Notes under the pieces: generated by a model | Seen by the model: the letters and a program-made list of their open reading frames with translations, nothing else | Databases searched by the model: none | Told to the model about the DNA's origin: nothing | Part shown: positions 43,339 to 51,354 of the stretch, one piece after another | Position numbering within the stretch: position 1 is the stretch's first letter | Layout: each line of letters begins with the position of its first letter | Assembly (NCBI GenBank): GCA_900100245.1 | Contig: FNEU01000002.1 | Span: 186,001 to 250,000, forward strand | Direction of reading: 5' to 3' | DNA from: Lachnospiraceae bacterium G41 | GTDB taxonomy: Bacteria; Bacillota; Clostridia; Lachnospirales; Lachnospiraceae | Length of the DNA: 64,000 nt | Position numbers and translations under genes: made by a program

Positions 43339-44187
43339 ATGTCTAAGAAGTCAGAAGTAATTAATCACATCGAATTAAAGAAAATTATTCCTTTTAAGGA
43401 TCATCCTTTTCAAGTGAGAGAGGATGAAGAAATGAGTATGCTGGCGGAGAGCATAGGAATGGTTGGTGTTCTTGTTCCGATAATAGTTCGTCCGATTCAA
43501 GAAGATAAATACGAACTGATATCTGGTCACAGAAGAAAACATGCCTGTGAAATGCTTGGATATTCTTCTATTCCGGCGATTATTCGTGATATCGACAGAG
43601 ATGAAGCTATTGTAATGATGGTGGACAGCAATTATCAGCGTGAAGAAATATTACCAAGTGAAAGAGCCAAAGCGTATAAAATGAAATTAGAGGCTATTAA
43701 AAGACAGGGAGCCAGGAATGATTTAACTTCTGTCCAAGTTGGACAGAAGTTGTCAAAAAAGACTTCGAGGGATTTGATTGCAGAAAATAGTCCGGATAGT
43801 TCATCTCAAATACAACGCTACCTTCGTTTGAATGAACTGATTCCTGAACTGCTTCAAATGGTAGATGAGAAGAGAATAGCACTCACTCCGGCTTCAGAGC
43901 TATCTTTTTTATCCAAGGAAGAACAGAAAATGCTTTTAGAAGAGATTGAATGTATCCAAGCTACGCCATCGCTTTCTCAGGCACAACGAATGAAATTTTT
44001 ATCGAAGAAGGGTTTATTAGATGCTGACATGATTACTGATATTCTATTGGAACAAAAGAAGCCTGAATGTTGGAATATGGTTATTCCCATGAATAAAATC
44101 ACGAAATATTTTCCTAAATCATATACGCCGAAAGATATGGAGGAAATAATAATCGATTTACTGGGAAAATGGGCAAGGGATTTGTGA
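43339..44187 (+). CDS. ParB/RepB-family DNA-binding protein, orphan
   Basis: ParB-like protein of 282 aa. IELKKIIPFKDHPFQVREDE is followed by the ParB N-terminal box (MVGVLVPIIVRPI and ELISGHRRKHACE, the GHRR CTP-binding motif) and VMMVDSNYQREEILPSERAK. The central helix-turn-helix follows (SSSQIQRYLRLNELIPELLQ). This style of ParB is typical of integrative elements and plasmids rather than the chromosomal Spo0J. No ParA is nearby. A TAGGAGG site precedes the ATG. A 27-base palindrome lies inside the gene. It opens the second accessory region. Confidence 0.9.
   Translation: MSKKSEVINHIELKKIIPFKDHPFQVREDEEMSMLAESIGMVGVLVPIIVRPIQEDKYELISGHRRKHACEMLGYSSIPAIIRDIDRDEAIVMMVDSNYQREEILPSERAKAYKMKLEAIKRQGARNDLTSVQVGQKLSKKTSRDLIAENSPDSSSQIQRYLRLNELIPELLQMVDEKRIALTPASELSFLSKEEQKMLLEEIECIQATPSLSQAQRMKFLSKKGLLDADMITDILLEQKKPECWNMVIPMNKITKYFPKSYTPKDMEEIIIDLLGKWARDL
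43725..43751 (+). repeat. 27-base perfect palindrome inside parB
   Basis: AACTTCTGTCCAA, central G, TTGGACAGAAGTT. The arms are 13 bp and exact. It encodes part of the linker TSVQVGQKL between the N-terminal box and the helix-turn-helix. A parS-like site or mRNA hairpin is possible. Confidence 0.85.
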
Positions 44188-44271
44188 TTTAATCATTTTG
44201 CCTATAGAGAATCCATTGATTTCGGTAATGATTATGTTAGAATTAAATCAATGTAATATACAAGAAATTAA

Positions 44272-44303
44272 TTATTTAGAAATATCGCAATTTTTCTAAA
44301 TAA
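44272..44303 (+). repeat. Composite intergenic repeat, B hairpin
   Basis: TTATTTAGAAA (44272-44282) pairs exactly with TTTCTAAATAA (44293-44303) around TATCGCAATT. Same loop core ATCGCAATTT as at 22487. Confidence 0.7.
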
Positions 44304-44321
44304 ATAAGGGGAATTAATACT

Positions 44322-45212
44322 ATGAGAAAACAAATCAAATTTGTAACGCTATTTCTTTCGTTATCTATTCTTTTTGCAGGATGTAACGGGAAGACGGAAA
44401 TAACGGTTGAAAACGATATTCCAAGCGAAGAACCAACAGAAGTTGCAGAGGGTGAAATACAGTATGACGCTGATTTAAAATATAATACTTATTTTGAGAA
44501 AAATGTTTCGACTCCGTCTGATGACGGCTCAAATAAATCTGAAAGTGGTTCAAATTCTGCTTCGAAAGATTATGAAACCAATATAAATACCGCTTCAGAT
44601 TATTATTTAGAAAAGGGTAATCCTGATTCGGATCCTAATTTAAAATTTAACTATGACGTAGTTGATACAAAAGGCTTATCTGAAAAAACTCTTACAATGT
44701 TTGCCCCCTGCGCCATGTATCTGAAGGACTCAGACACAGCCAACGGAGATATATTAAGTTCGAAGAAACGTTTAGACATATTAGGTTTTTCATATGATTT
44801 TCCTTTTTATGCAAACGCTACTGAATTTGTGCATGATTGCGAACCGGATAAGGGCATTATGAACCAAAGCAGAATAAAATATGAGGATTGGGAGTATTTA
44901 ATGCGAGAAGTATTAAAAGAAGAACATCCCGAAAAAGTACTCGACACACTCAATGAAAAATCGACTGAGGTTAATGTATATCTTAATCCTGATGACAACT
45001 ATGTTTATCTCGAGTTAGGAAGTCTTGGATGGGAGGACAGTGCCAGAGTTAAGGAAGTAAAAAGAGAAGGTGACGCATATATAATCACATATGATTTATA
45101 TAGTTTAAGCTATTGTCTAACTGGCGTTTCGGAAGTGACGATTGCAGAATCAAATAATAAATATGGTTACAGTCTGGTTAGTGTAAAATTAATTGAAGAA
45201 TATGAGTGGTAA
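44322..45212 (+). CDS. Lipoprotein of unknown function
   Basis: Lipoprotein of 296 aa: signal MRKQIKFVTLFLSLSILF, lipobox FAGC with Cys at 21. A Ser/Asn/Glu-rich low-complexity linker (about residues 25-95) precedes a globular domain with CAMYLKDSDTANGDILSSKK and LNEKSTEVNVYLNPDDNYVY. No family recognised. GGGGAATTAAT lies before the ATG. Likely exposed on the cell surface. Confidence 0.7.
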   Translation: MRKQIKFVTLFLSLSILFAGCNGKTEITVENDIPSEEPTEVAEGEIQYDADLKYNTYFEKNVSTPSDDGSNKSESGSNSASKDYETNINTASDYYLEKGNPDSDPNLKFNYDVVDTKGLSEKTLTMFAPCAMYLKDSDTANGDILSSKKRLDILGFSYDFPFYANATEFVHDCEPDKGIMNQSRIKYEDWEYLMREVLKEEHPEKVLDTLNEKSTEVNVYLNPDDNYVYLELGSLGWEDSARVKEVKREGDAYIITYDLYSLSYCLTGVSEVTIAESNNKYGYSLVSVKLIEEYEW

Positions 45213-45231
45213 TTACCGTTTTGCTCAATAA
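45211..45231 (+). repeat. Composite intergenic repeat, B part
   Basis: AATTACCGTTTTGCTCAATAA directly after the lipoprotein stop; compare 28637. Confidence 0.5.
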
Positions 45232-45250
45232 CGGAGAAGGACAGACGATT

Positions 45251-45766
45251 ATGCAAAATATAATGTTAAAGCAATTATCGTTTTATATGGGCAAACCGGA
45301 ATATGATATGCTGCAGGGAATTTCTGCTGTGGAAAACGGTTTTACGAATCCGGCATATAACCTTTCTTATGACGAGTATAAAGAGTGGCTGCGAATAACG
45401 GATAACAATTCCATAGGCAAAGATTTGCCGGAAGGTTGGATTCCGTATACCACTTATTTTCTATATATCGACGATATTCCTGTCGGTTACGGCAGAGTCA
45501 GACATTCGTCATCCGAGTATCTGGAAACGGTCGTCGGTGCAGGAAATTTGGGGTACGGTATAGCAAAGGGATACAGAGGAAAAGGTTACGGTAGTATTTT
45601 ATTCAAAGAATTATTGAAAAAATGCAAAGAAATCGGATATAAAGAGATAAAGCTGTTTCCAATGAAAAGCAATGAGCCTACCATAAAAATCATGCTGAAA
45701 AATGGCGGTCAAATCATAGGAGATTTCAAGGATCTGAAATATATCATCCGTATACCGTTGGAATAA
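45251..45766 (+). CDS. GNAT acetyltransferase
   Basis: GNAT protein of 171 aa from ATG 45251 (MQNIMLKQLSFYMGK), with CGGAGAAGGA upstream. GNLGYGIAKGYRGKGYGSIL is motif A with R-x-x-G-Y-G. EIKLFPMKSNEPTIKIMLKN is motif B. IPYTTYFLYIDDIPVGYGRV is the preceding strand pair. A longer frame from 45206 overlaps the lipoprotein gene. Substrate unknown. Confidence 0.87.
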   Translation: MQNIMLKQLSFYMGKPEYDMLQGISAVENGFTNPAYNLSYDEYKEWLRITDNNSIGKDLPEGWIPYTTYFLYIDDIPVGYGRVRHSSSEYLETVVGAGNLGYGIAKGYRGKGYGSILFKELLKKCKEIGYKEIKLFPMKSNEPTIKIMLKNGGQIIGDFKDLKYIIRIPLE

Positions 45767-45820
45767 GTATTGAATTAGAAAAATTTATGTTTGTAGAGCG
45801 GTTATATTTTGGTTTTACTA

Positions 45821-45870
45821 AACAGATTAACTTACAGGATAATAGACTAAGACAAATCGGTATTTGTCGA
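45821..45870 (+). repeat. Composite intergenic repeat, A/C part
   Basis: AACAGATTAACTTACAGG, then hairpin GACAAAT-CGGT-ATTTGTC (45851-45868) and CGAGCTGTG. Relative to 22532 one stem base pair changes from C-G to T-A with pairing kept. Confidence 0.75.
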
Positions 45871-45881
45871 GCTGTGCCTAT

Positions 45882-45905
45882 CTTCTTGACCTAACGGTCA
45901 AGAAG
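45882..45905 (+). repeat. Perfect 10-bp hairpin in the spacer
   Basis: CTTCTTGACC-TAAC-GGTCAAGAAG. No T-tract follows, so it is not a standard terminator; it may be an RNA structure or an insertion in the repeat. Confidence 0.7.
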
Positions 45906-45964
45906 CATCCCACGCTCTAAAGAACTCGGACAATTCCAATTTTTTGAATTAAAAAAAGATAGAG

Positions 45965-46375
45965 ATGATTAATAGAATAATTAGGTTATTTGATCAAAAT
46001 AAAATATTTGATGTTGAAGAATTGCCAGACTATAAAGTGGTAGGGATGGATCTTTTTGGAGGAACTTTCCTATTGAATATAGATGGTAAAATTGATTATT
46101 TTGCTCCCGATACTTTAGAATTTGAAAATCTTGAACTTAACTATAATGAGTTCGTGCATTGGACTAAAAATGGAGACATAAAAGGTTTTTATGAGTCTTT
46201 ATTTTGGGATGGTTGGGAAGCTTATGCAGAACAGGCAGACGAATCTCAAGGAATATCAATTTATCCCCCAATGTGGTCAAATGAGTACAATGCAGAAAGT
46301 GCGTCACGTCGTATTGTTCCATTGAAAGAACTATTTGGAGTAAATTTGGAGTATAGAGAAAAATTTATGTTATAA
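45965..46375 (+). CDS. DUF2625-like protein
   Basis: Protein of 136 aa. The segment MDLFGGTFLLNIDGKIDYFA, then PDTLEFENLELNYNEFVHW and KGFYESLFWDGWEA, matches the DUF2625 pattern. These proteins often accompany toxin-immunity or defence loci but have no assigned role. Ribosome site weak (AAAAGATAGAG). Stand-alone between two repeat-bearing spacers. Confidence 0.68.
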   Translation: MINRIIRLFDQNKIFDVEELPDYKVVGMDLFGGTFLLNIDGKIDYFAPDTLEFENLELNYNEFVHWTKNGDIKGFYESLFWDGWEAYAEQADESQGISIYPPMWSNEYNAESASRRIVPLKELFGVNLEYREKFML

Positions 46376-46453
46376 ATTCGAGTTTGTCGGGCTGGAGTTG
46401 GCGTGTTATATTGGAAGATAATTAACTAAGAATATTTCAGTTTTGCTGAATAG
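46375..46453 (+). repeat. Composite intergenic repeat, C, y and B parts
   Basis: AAATTCGAGTTTGTCGGGCTG (46375-46394), GTTATATTGGAAGATAATTAAC (46405-46426), then TTTCAGTTTTGCTGAATAG (46436-46453). Order C-y-B as at 51885-51964. Confidence 0.7.
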
Positions 46454-46456
46454 TGT

Positions 46457-46645
46457 ATGCATCCATTTGCTTCGGTGGAACTAGTTGCATTTGATTCAGG
46501 AGCAACGTTGTTTTTTACTAAAGATTATAAAATGTATCTTGAATATATGAAATCGAATCCTGAAGCAAAAGATTTGCAAAAGTTTAATACTAAAATTGAT
46601 GATAGCGAAGAGTATCTTGAATATTGGAAAAAAACAAGAATCTAA
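46457..46645 (+). CDS. Short ORF, likely C-terminal remnant
   Basis: Frame of 62 codons: MHPFASVELVAFDSGATLFF, then a charged tail ending YLEYWKKTRI. The first part reads like an internal strand pair of a larger protein family, so it is probably the end of a lost gene. No ribosome site; the ATG lies at the edge of a repeat. Confidence 0.4.
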   Translation: MHPFASVELVAFDSGATLFFTKDYKMYLEYMKSNPEAKDLQKFNTKIDDSEEYLEYWKKTRI

Positions 46646-46670
46646 CCAATAGAAAATTATAGGTATATTA

Positions 46671-46693
46671 GAAAATTTCGGTTTTCCATAACA
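46671..46693 (+). repeat. Composite intergenic repeat, degenerate B part
   Basis: GAAAATTTCGGTTTTCCATAACA, a weaker B copy directly before the NimA-like gene. Confidence 0.4.
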
Positions 46694-46704
46694 GCGAGGA
46701 TAGA

Positions 46705-47172
46705 ATGAGAAGAAAAGACAGAGAAATATTAGATAAAACTATAATTAAAGATTTTATTGCCAAAGAACAAGTAATGAGAATAGCGTTCTATGATAATGGC
46801 GAAATCTATATTGTTCCTATAAACTACGGTTTTATGTATGACTCTGAAAAATATGTGTTTTATTTTCACGGAGCAGCTGCAGGACGTAAGTATGAATTAA
46901 GTAAGAAATCTCCCAATATTGGTTTTGAAATTGATGGTAAATATGAATTGTTAGAGTCTGATGTTGCCTGTGATTACTCGGCCAAGTTTCAGAGCGTTAT
47001 TGGAACAGGAAAAATTAGTATTGTGGTTGATAAAGAGGAAAAAATTAAGGGATTAAATATTCTAATGAAGCAGATATCCGGTAAAAATGCTTGGGCTTAC
47101 TCAGAAGAAATGTTGAATGCTGTGGCAGTATATAGAATAGATGTTGAAAGGCTTTCATGTAAGGCTAAATAA
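46705..47172 (+). CDS. Pyridoxamine-5'-phosphate-oxidase-like flavoprotein (NimA-like)
   Basis: Split-barrel flavoprotein of 155 aa. MRRKDREILDKTIIKDFIAK at the N-terminus, IYIVPINYGFMYDSEKYVFY and FHGAAAGRKYELSKKSPNIGF are diagnostic of the NimA/pyridoxamine oxidase-like group, known for nitroimidazole reduction in anaerobes. The C-terminus VAVYRIDVERLSCKAK is typical too. Flavin binding is inferred. Resistance function is only a family association. Stand-alone. Confidence 0.87.
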   Translation: MRRKDREILDKTIIKDFIAKEQVMRIAFYDNGEIYIVPINYGFMYDSEKYVFYFHGAAAGRKYELSKKSPNIGFEIDGKYELLESDVACDYSAKFQSVIGTGKISIVVDKEEKIKGLNILMKQISGKNAWAYSEEMLNAVAVYRIDVERLSCKAK

Positions 47173-47200
47173 TTATTTGAAATTTCAGTTTTATAAATAA
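47171..47200 (+). repeat. Composite intergenic repeat, B part
   Basis: AATTATTTGAAATTTCAGTT then TTATAAATAA: arms TTATTT/AAATAA with the TTTCAGTTTT core. It makes up the whole spacer between two genes. Confidence 0.55.
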
Positions 47201-47815
47201 ATGAAAAACAACCAGAATAAGTTTATTGAATATGCAAAGGATTTTTCGTTTAGAAATAATGTCCACATTTGGTTAGGCGGTTCTTTTCTCCGTGGAAATG
47301 CCTCCGCTTTTTCGGATGTGGATTTAAGTATTGAATGTAATAACACGTTGCTTGAAAAATTCATCTATGGATACGGGAAGCCGGTTTATCTTTCTCATAC
47401 TTCGAATCCTAAAGGGATACTTATAGTTATATACAAAGATGGTGTGGCTGTTGATTTGGAAGTAATAAAAAGTATAGACAATTCTAACAATGATTTTTTC
47501 CATGCCGAAGACATAAAGAAATATGATTATGTTCGCAATGAAGAAACATGTGAGAGTTTTGCTTTACGTAAAGATATACCTTATCAGATGTCTCGCCTTT
47601 TTCATAGAAGTTTGATTAAGTTTTTGGCGGGTAAAAAAGAAACCGGAATAAGTGTGGCAAACGAAATATCAACGTACATGGATTGTAAAGATCTGTTTGA
47701 TGAGAAAAATTATAAACATCAGATGAATCAGGTCCTGAAAAAATATAATGAACAGTATGAACTGACGGAAGAATATCTTAATATTCTTTTTGAACTAATA
47801 GGAGAACTGGAATAA
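47201..47815 (+). CDS. Nucleotidyltransferase-domain protein
   Basis: Protein of 204 aa. Active-site pattern GGSFLRGNASAFSDVDLSIE (G-S...D-x-D), third acid in AVDLEVIK. Helical C-terminal half with FHRSLIKFLAGKK. No ribosome site upstream: the ATG directly follows a repeat. It heads a likely unit with an adenosine deaminase homologue (28-base gap) and a HAD hydrolase. Confidence 0.8.
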   Translation: MKNNQNKFIEYAKDFSFRNNVHIWLGGSFLRGNASAFSDVDLSIECNNTLLEKFIYGYGKPVYLSHTSNPKGILIVIYKDGVAVDLEVIKSIDNSNNDFFHAEDIKKYDYVRNEETCESFALRKDIPYQMSRLFHRSLIKFLAGKKETGISVANEISTYMDCKDLFDEKNYKHQMNQVLKKYNEQYELTEEYLNILFELIGELE

Positions 47816-47843
47816 CAGGTTTGAACGACAGAGAGGCTATAAC

Positions 47844-48776
47844 TTGAATGATTTTTGCCAAGCGTTAACAGAAAAAAATACAACGAAACTTCTTAATGCG
47901 CCCAAGAGTGATATTCACAATCATTCTGTGAAAGGGTGTAATAAAGCCTGGCTTGAAGAACGTTTGAATCACAAATTCCCTGACACACCCGATAGATTTG
48001 ACGGACTGGATGGCATGCAAAAATGGTTTACGGGTTCGATAAAACCATATTGCACCGGTGCAGAAGGGATTATTTTAAGGTGGGAAGGCGCTTTTGCAGA
48101 AGCAAAACGAAATAATATTGTTAGACTTGTTATGAATTTCGGCCCTGATGAGATTGAACTTGTTGGTGGCATGAAATCTTTTGAAAGAATTATCACGGAT
48201 TTCTATTATAAAAATTGTCCGGATACAAGATTTGAGCCGGAGATATCTTATATTTCTTCGTGCGACGTTGATAGAGAAAAGGGCAGAATAGAAGAGTATA
48301 TTTCGTCCGGCTTTTTTAAATCTATCGATGTTTGCGGTGGTGAGAATATAAGGCCGTTTGAAGATTTTATTCCTTTATACAAAAAGGCGGAAAAATATCA
48401 TTTAGTAAAGAAAATGCATGTAGGTGAAAGTGGCTCGGCAGAGGATGTTCGGCGTGCAGTCGAAGTGCTGGGATTAAGCGAAATTCATCATGGAATAAAT
48501 GCTGCAAACTCTAAAGAAGTAATGAGATTTCTGGTTGAAAACGGTATTCAGCTGAATGTTTGTCCAAGCAGTAATGTTATGCTTGGATATGCGGATAGTT
48601 ATAAAGAACATCCTATAAAAATTCTGTATGAAAATGGGGTTAAGCTTACAATCAACACAGATGATTTGCTTATTTTTGACAGCTCCATAGAAAATGAATA
48701 TTTTCTTCTTTATGAAGCAGGAACATTAAGTGCAAAACAACTTGATGAAATCAGAATGAACGGTTTAAAAGGCTGA
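47844..48776 (+). CDS. Adenosine deaminase-family protein
   Basis: Metal-dependent hydrolase of the adenosine/AMP deaminase family, 310 aa. SDIHNHSVKG gives the H-x-H metal pair, MHVGESG the third His and catalytic Glu, EIHHGINAA the HG motif, and LTINTDDLLIF the Asp pair. GAGAGG lies 9 bases before the TTG start (47844), and there is no in-frame ATG before the HNH motif. Slightly shorter than classic ADA. The substrate may be adenosine or a modified nucleoside; the linked nucleotidyltransferase and HAD genes point to nucleotide metabolism. Confidence 0.82.
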   Translation: MNDFCQALTEKNTTKLLNAPKSDIHNHSVKGCNKAWLEERLNHKFPDTPDRFDGLDGMQKWFTGSIKPYCTGAEGIILRWEGAFAEAKRNNIVRLVMNFGPDEIELVGGMKSFERIITDFYYKNCPDTRFEPEISYISSCDVDREKGRIEEYISSGFFKSIDVCGGENIRPFEDFIPLYKKAEKYHLVKKMHVGESGSAEDVRRAVEVLGLSEIHHGINAANSKEVMRFLVENGIQLNVCPSSNVMLGYADSYKEHPIKILYENGVKLTINTDDLLIFDSSIENEYFLLYEAGTLSAKQLDEIRMNGLKG

Positions 48777-48783
48777 AAACAAT

Positions 48784-49476
48784 ATGAATAAAATACTCGA
48801 AAACAAAAAAGTTATATTTCTGGATGTTGGTTATACTCTGGATGCACCTGCTTCGGGTGACTGGATGTTAACAAACAAATTTTACGAAGTTGTCGGTGAC
48901 AGAATAAATGCTATAGATTCTAAGGAGATAAAAAGAGCTAAATATGTCGGAATCGATTATCTTGAAAAAAACCATCTTTTAACCACTATGGAAGAGGAGA
49001 ATAGACAATACTTTGAGTTCTATTCAATTGTATCAAGGGAACTGGATCTGGGATTGTCTATTAAAGAATTGGAAGAAATTGCCTATGACAGAACTTATAA
49101 CATGAAAAACTATATTGGTTATCCGGGGACTGTTGATGCGGTAAAAGAATTGTCAAAATCATTCGAACTGGGCATCATCTCCGATACCTGGCCGAGTATT
49201 ACTCCTCAGTTGGAATATATAGGAGTCTTAAAGTATATATCTTTTTATACTTACAGCTGTTCTGTCGGAGTATTTAAACCTGATGAAAGAATGTATTTGG
49301 ATGCATTGAGTAAATGTGGGTTTCCGGCTGAAGACACTGTTTTTGTGGATGACAGAATTGATAATCTTGAAGGTGCTGTAAAAGTCGGAATTACACCTAT
49401 TTTGATTACAATCAATCCGGAATCGGATATGGAAACTTCTTTTTGCAAGATTAAAGGATTAAGAGATTTATTATAA
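48784..49476 (+). CDS. HAD-family hydrolase
   Basis: HAD hydrolase of 230 aa. Motif I VIFLDVGYTLDAPA (nucleophile Asp, then Gly), motif II Ser in LGIISDTWPSI, Lys in VGVFKPDERMYL, motif IV FVDDRIDNLEGAVKVG. It starts 7 bases after the deaminase stop, so they are co-transcribed. A nucleotidase or phosphatase of a deaminated product would fit the context, but that is inference. Confidence 0.86.
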   Translation: MNKILENKKVIFLDVGYTLDAPASGDWMLTNKFYEVVGDRINAIDSKEIKRAKYVGIDYLEKNHLLTTMEEENRQYFEFYSIVSRELDLGLSIKELEEIAYDRTYNMKNYIGYPGTVDAVKELSKSFELGIISDTWPSITPQLEYIGVLKYISFYTYSCSVGVFKPDERMYLDALSKCGFPAEDTVFVDDRIDNLEGAVKVGITPILITINPESDMETSFCKIKGLRDLL

Positions 49477-49494
49477 TGAAATTGCTGAAGAAAA

Positions 49495-49580
49495 ATTCAG
49501 TATTTCTAAATAGATGAATCGTAAATATAGTTAATCAGATTAACTTTCAGTATAAACGGTTAAGCAAAGTGGGATTTATC
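49495..49580 (+). repeat. Composite intergenic repeat, B and A/C parts
   Basis: AATTCAGTATTTCTAAATAG (49495-49513), AGTTAAT-CAG-ATTAACT hairpin (49529-49545), TTCAGTATAAACGGTTAAGC, then AAAGTGGGATTTATC. Same layout as 24044-24120. Confidence 0.7.
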
Positions 49581-49638
49581 TTAGAGATAATTGATGGACG
49601 AGAATTACCAGAATATATGACAATGAATAAGGGAAGAT

Positions 49639-50505
49639 ATGTGGCTAATCATGGCGGCTTTGTCCGCGCTCTTTGCCGGACTTACGGCGATACTTGCGAA
49701 ATGCGGGATCAAAAAGACTGATTCAGACGTGGCGACTGCTCTGCGGACGGTCGTTGTACTCCTTTTTGCCTGGATCATGGTGTTTATCGTTGGCTCTGCT
49801 GGAACGATCACGGAAATATCGGCAAAATCTATCATCTTCTTAATTCTGTCCGGCTTTGCGACAGGAGCCTCGTGGTTCTGCTATTTTAAAGCCCTGTCCG
49901 TCGGCGATGTGAACAAGGTCGTTCCCGTCGATAAATCCAGCACGGTTCTGACAGTGCTTATCGCAATCATTCTTTTCAGTGAGACAGAACATCTGGCGGT
50001 CAAGCTGATCGGTACTGCACTTCTTGCGGCAGGCGTGTTTCTGATGATCGAAAAGAAGAAAACTGAAGCAAAGGACACGAAGCGCACGTGGCTGCCCTAC
50101 GCGATTGGTTCCGCTGTTTTTGCTGCCCTGACCTCTATTCTGGGAAAGATCGGCATAACAGATGTAGAATCAAATCTCGGGACGGCGATCCGTACTGGTG
50201 TTGTTCTTGTTATGGCTTGGCTGATCGTCTTCGTTAAAGGCAAAGGTGCTGAACTGAAAAATACTAATTCCAAAGAACTTGTATTCATAGCTCTGTCAGG
50301 GATTGCCACAGGCGCATCATGGCTCTGTTACTATTACTCCATACAGAACGGCGTCGTCAGCGTTGTCGTACCAATCGATAAGCTCAGCATTATCGTTTCC
50401 GTCGCTTTTTCCTATTTCGTATTCAAAGAAAAGTTGAGCAGAAAGGCGCTTGCCGGGTTGATTCTGATTGTTGTCGGCACTTTGGCGATGGCGATCTGGG
50501 CATAG
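49639..50505 (+). CDS. EamA-family transporter
   Basis: Ten-helix drug/metabolite transporter of 288 aa made of two EamA repeats. ALFAGLTAILAKCGIKKTDS opens repeat 1, and AVFAALTSILGKIGITDVES opens repeat 2; GFATGASWFCYFKALSVGDV and GIATGASWLCYYYSIQNGVV are matching segments. This shows the internal duplication. AAGGGAAG precedes the ATG. The GC content is about 50% in two rows I counted, clearly above its neighbours, which suggests recent transfer from a richer-GC source. Substrate unknown. Confidence 0.9.
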   Translation: MWLIMAALSALFAGLTAILAKCGIKKTDSDVATALRTVVVLLFAWIMVFIVGSAGTITEISAKSIIFLILSGFATGASWFCYFKALSVGDVNKVVPVDKSSTVLTVLIAIILFSETEHLAVKLIGTALLAAGVFLMIEKKKTEAKDTKRTWLPYAIGSAVFAALTSILGKIGITDVESNLGTAIRTGVVLVMAWLIVFVKGKGAELKNTNSKELVFIALSGIATGASWLCYYYSIQNGVVSVVVPIDKLSIIVSVAFSYFVFKEKLSRKALAGLILIVVGTLAMAIWA

Positions 50506-50520
50506 GGAACAAATAACGGC

Positions 50521-50537
50521 AAATTCAAGTTTGTCTG
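50521..50537 (+). repeat. Composite intergenic repeat, C part
   Basis: AAATTCAAGTTTGTCTG after the transporter gene; compare 46375 and 51885. Confidence 0.55.
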
Positions 50538-50579
50538 AGCGTGTATGAAATATGGACATCTACGAATTAAGGAATTGAT

Positions 50580-51227
50580 ATGAGTAATGTTGTAGAAAAA
50601 TGGTATGAAGATAAAAATAATGTTGACGAAATGTTTAATTGGAATTCTGAACTTAAAGATTGGGAAAAGTCTGTAATTAAGCATTTTCCTTCAGGTGCCA
50701 GAATACTAGACATTGGTTGTGGCTTAGGACGGGAAGCATTTGCATTGTCTGATCTTGGATTTAATGTGATTGGGATAGATATTTCAAAAGAAGTAATACT
50801 ACAAGTAAAGAAGTTGTCTGCTGACAAAGGATACAAGATTCCGTTTTATGAATATGATGGTGAACATCTGGATTTTTCTGCAGATTCTTTTGATGTCGTA
50901 TTGATTTGGTCTCAGACACTTGGTTTGATTTATGGAAATGAACGTAAGCAGATGTTTTTGGGAGAATGCAAGAGAGTTCTGAAAAAGGATGGATTACTCA
51001 GCTTCTCAACGCATTACTATAATTATTTAAAAGAGAATTATCCGAATTGTTTGGTTGATCAGAAGTTTTATCCTTATGCTAATGCCGAAATATATTGGGA
51101 AGCATTTGAAGAAGATGATTTGAAGATGTTTGCAGATCAGGCCGGAATGGATGTTCTTGTTTTTGAAAAGGGAAGCATTTATAAACCGGAAGACGGAACG
51201 ATCCTTCATTGCTTATGCAGGAAGTAA
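50580..51227 (+). CDS. Class I SAM-dependent methyltransferase
   Basis: Methyltransferase of 215 aa. Motif I ARILDIGCGLGREAFALSDL binds SAM, followed by VIGIDISKEVI (acidic residue after strand 2) and SFDVVLIWSQTLGLIYG in place of the usual DPP/NPPY segment. The second half is mostly alpha-beta with FYPYANAEIYWEAF. Small-molecule or antibiotic-type acceptor possible; the acceptor is unknown. Stand-alone and bounded by C parts of the repeat. AAGGAA ribosome site. Confidence 0.88.
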   Translation: MSNVVEKWYEDKNNVDEMFNWNSELKDWEKSVIKHFPSGARILDIGCGLGREAFALSDLGFNVIGIDISKEVILQVKKLSADKGYKIPFYEYDGEHLDFSADSFDVVLIWSQTLGLIYGNERKQMFLGECKRVLKKDGLLSFSTHYYNYLKENYPNCLVDQKFYPYANAEIYWEAFEEDDLKMFADQAGMDVLVFEKGSIYKPEDGTILHCLCRK

Positions 51228-51350
51228 ATTCAAGCTTGAGGCCTATAAAGAAAAAAATATAAAACTGTTTTGGAAATAGGAGCCAATAGTAGATTATTTC
51301 GCAATTATATTTGAATATATATGAGTATGACAGATCGGGATTTGTGAGGA
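51225..51350 (+). repeat. Composite intergenic repeat, C part and a second A/C part
   Basis: AAATTCAAGCTTGAGG at the methyltransferase stop codon, then TTATTTCGCAATTATATTTG (51294-51313) and GACAGATCGGGATTTGTGAGG (51329-51349) right before the next gene. Confidence 0.55.
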
Positions 51351-51354
51351 TTAT

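Noticed and set aside
45882-45905. Perfect hairpin considered as a terminator
   Set aside because: No T-tract follows; kept only as a structural repeat.
47844-48776. RADAR-type defence deaminase
   Set aside because: RADAR RdrB is much larger and pairs with an AAA+ ATPase (RdrA); neither feature is present here.
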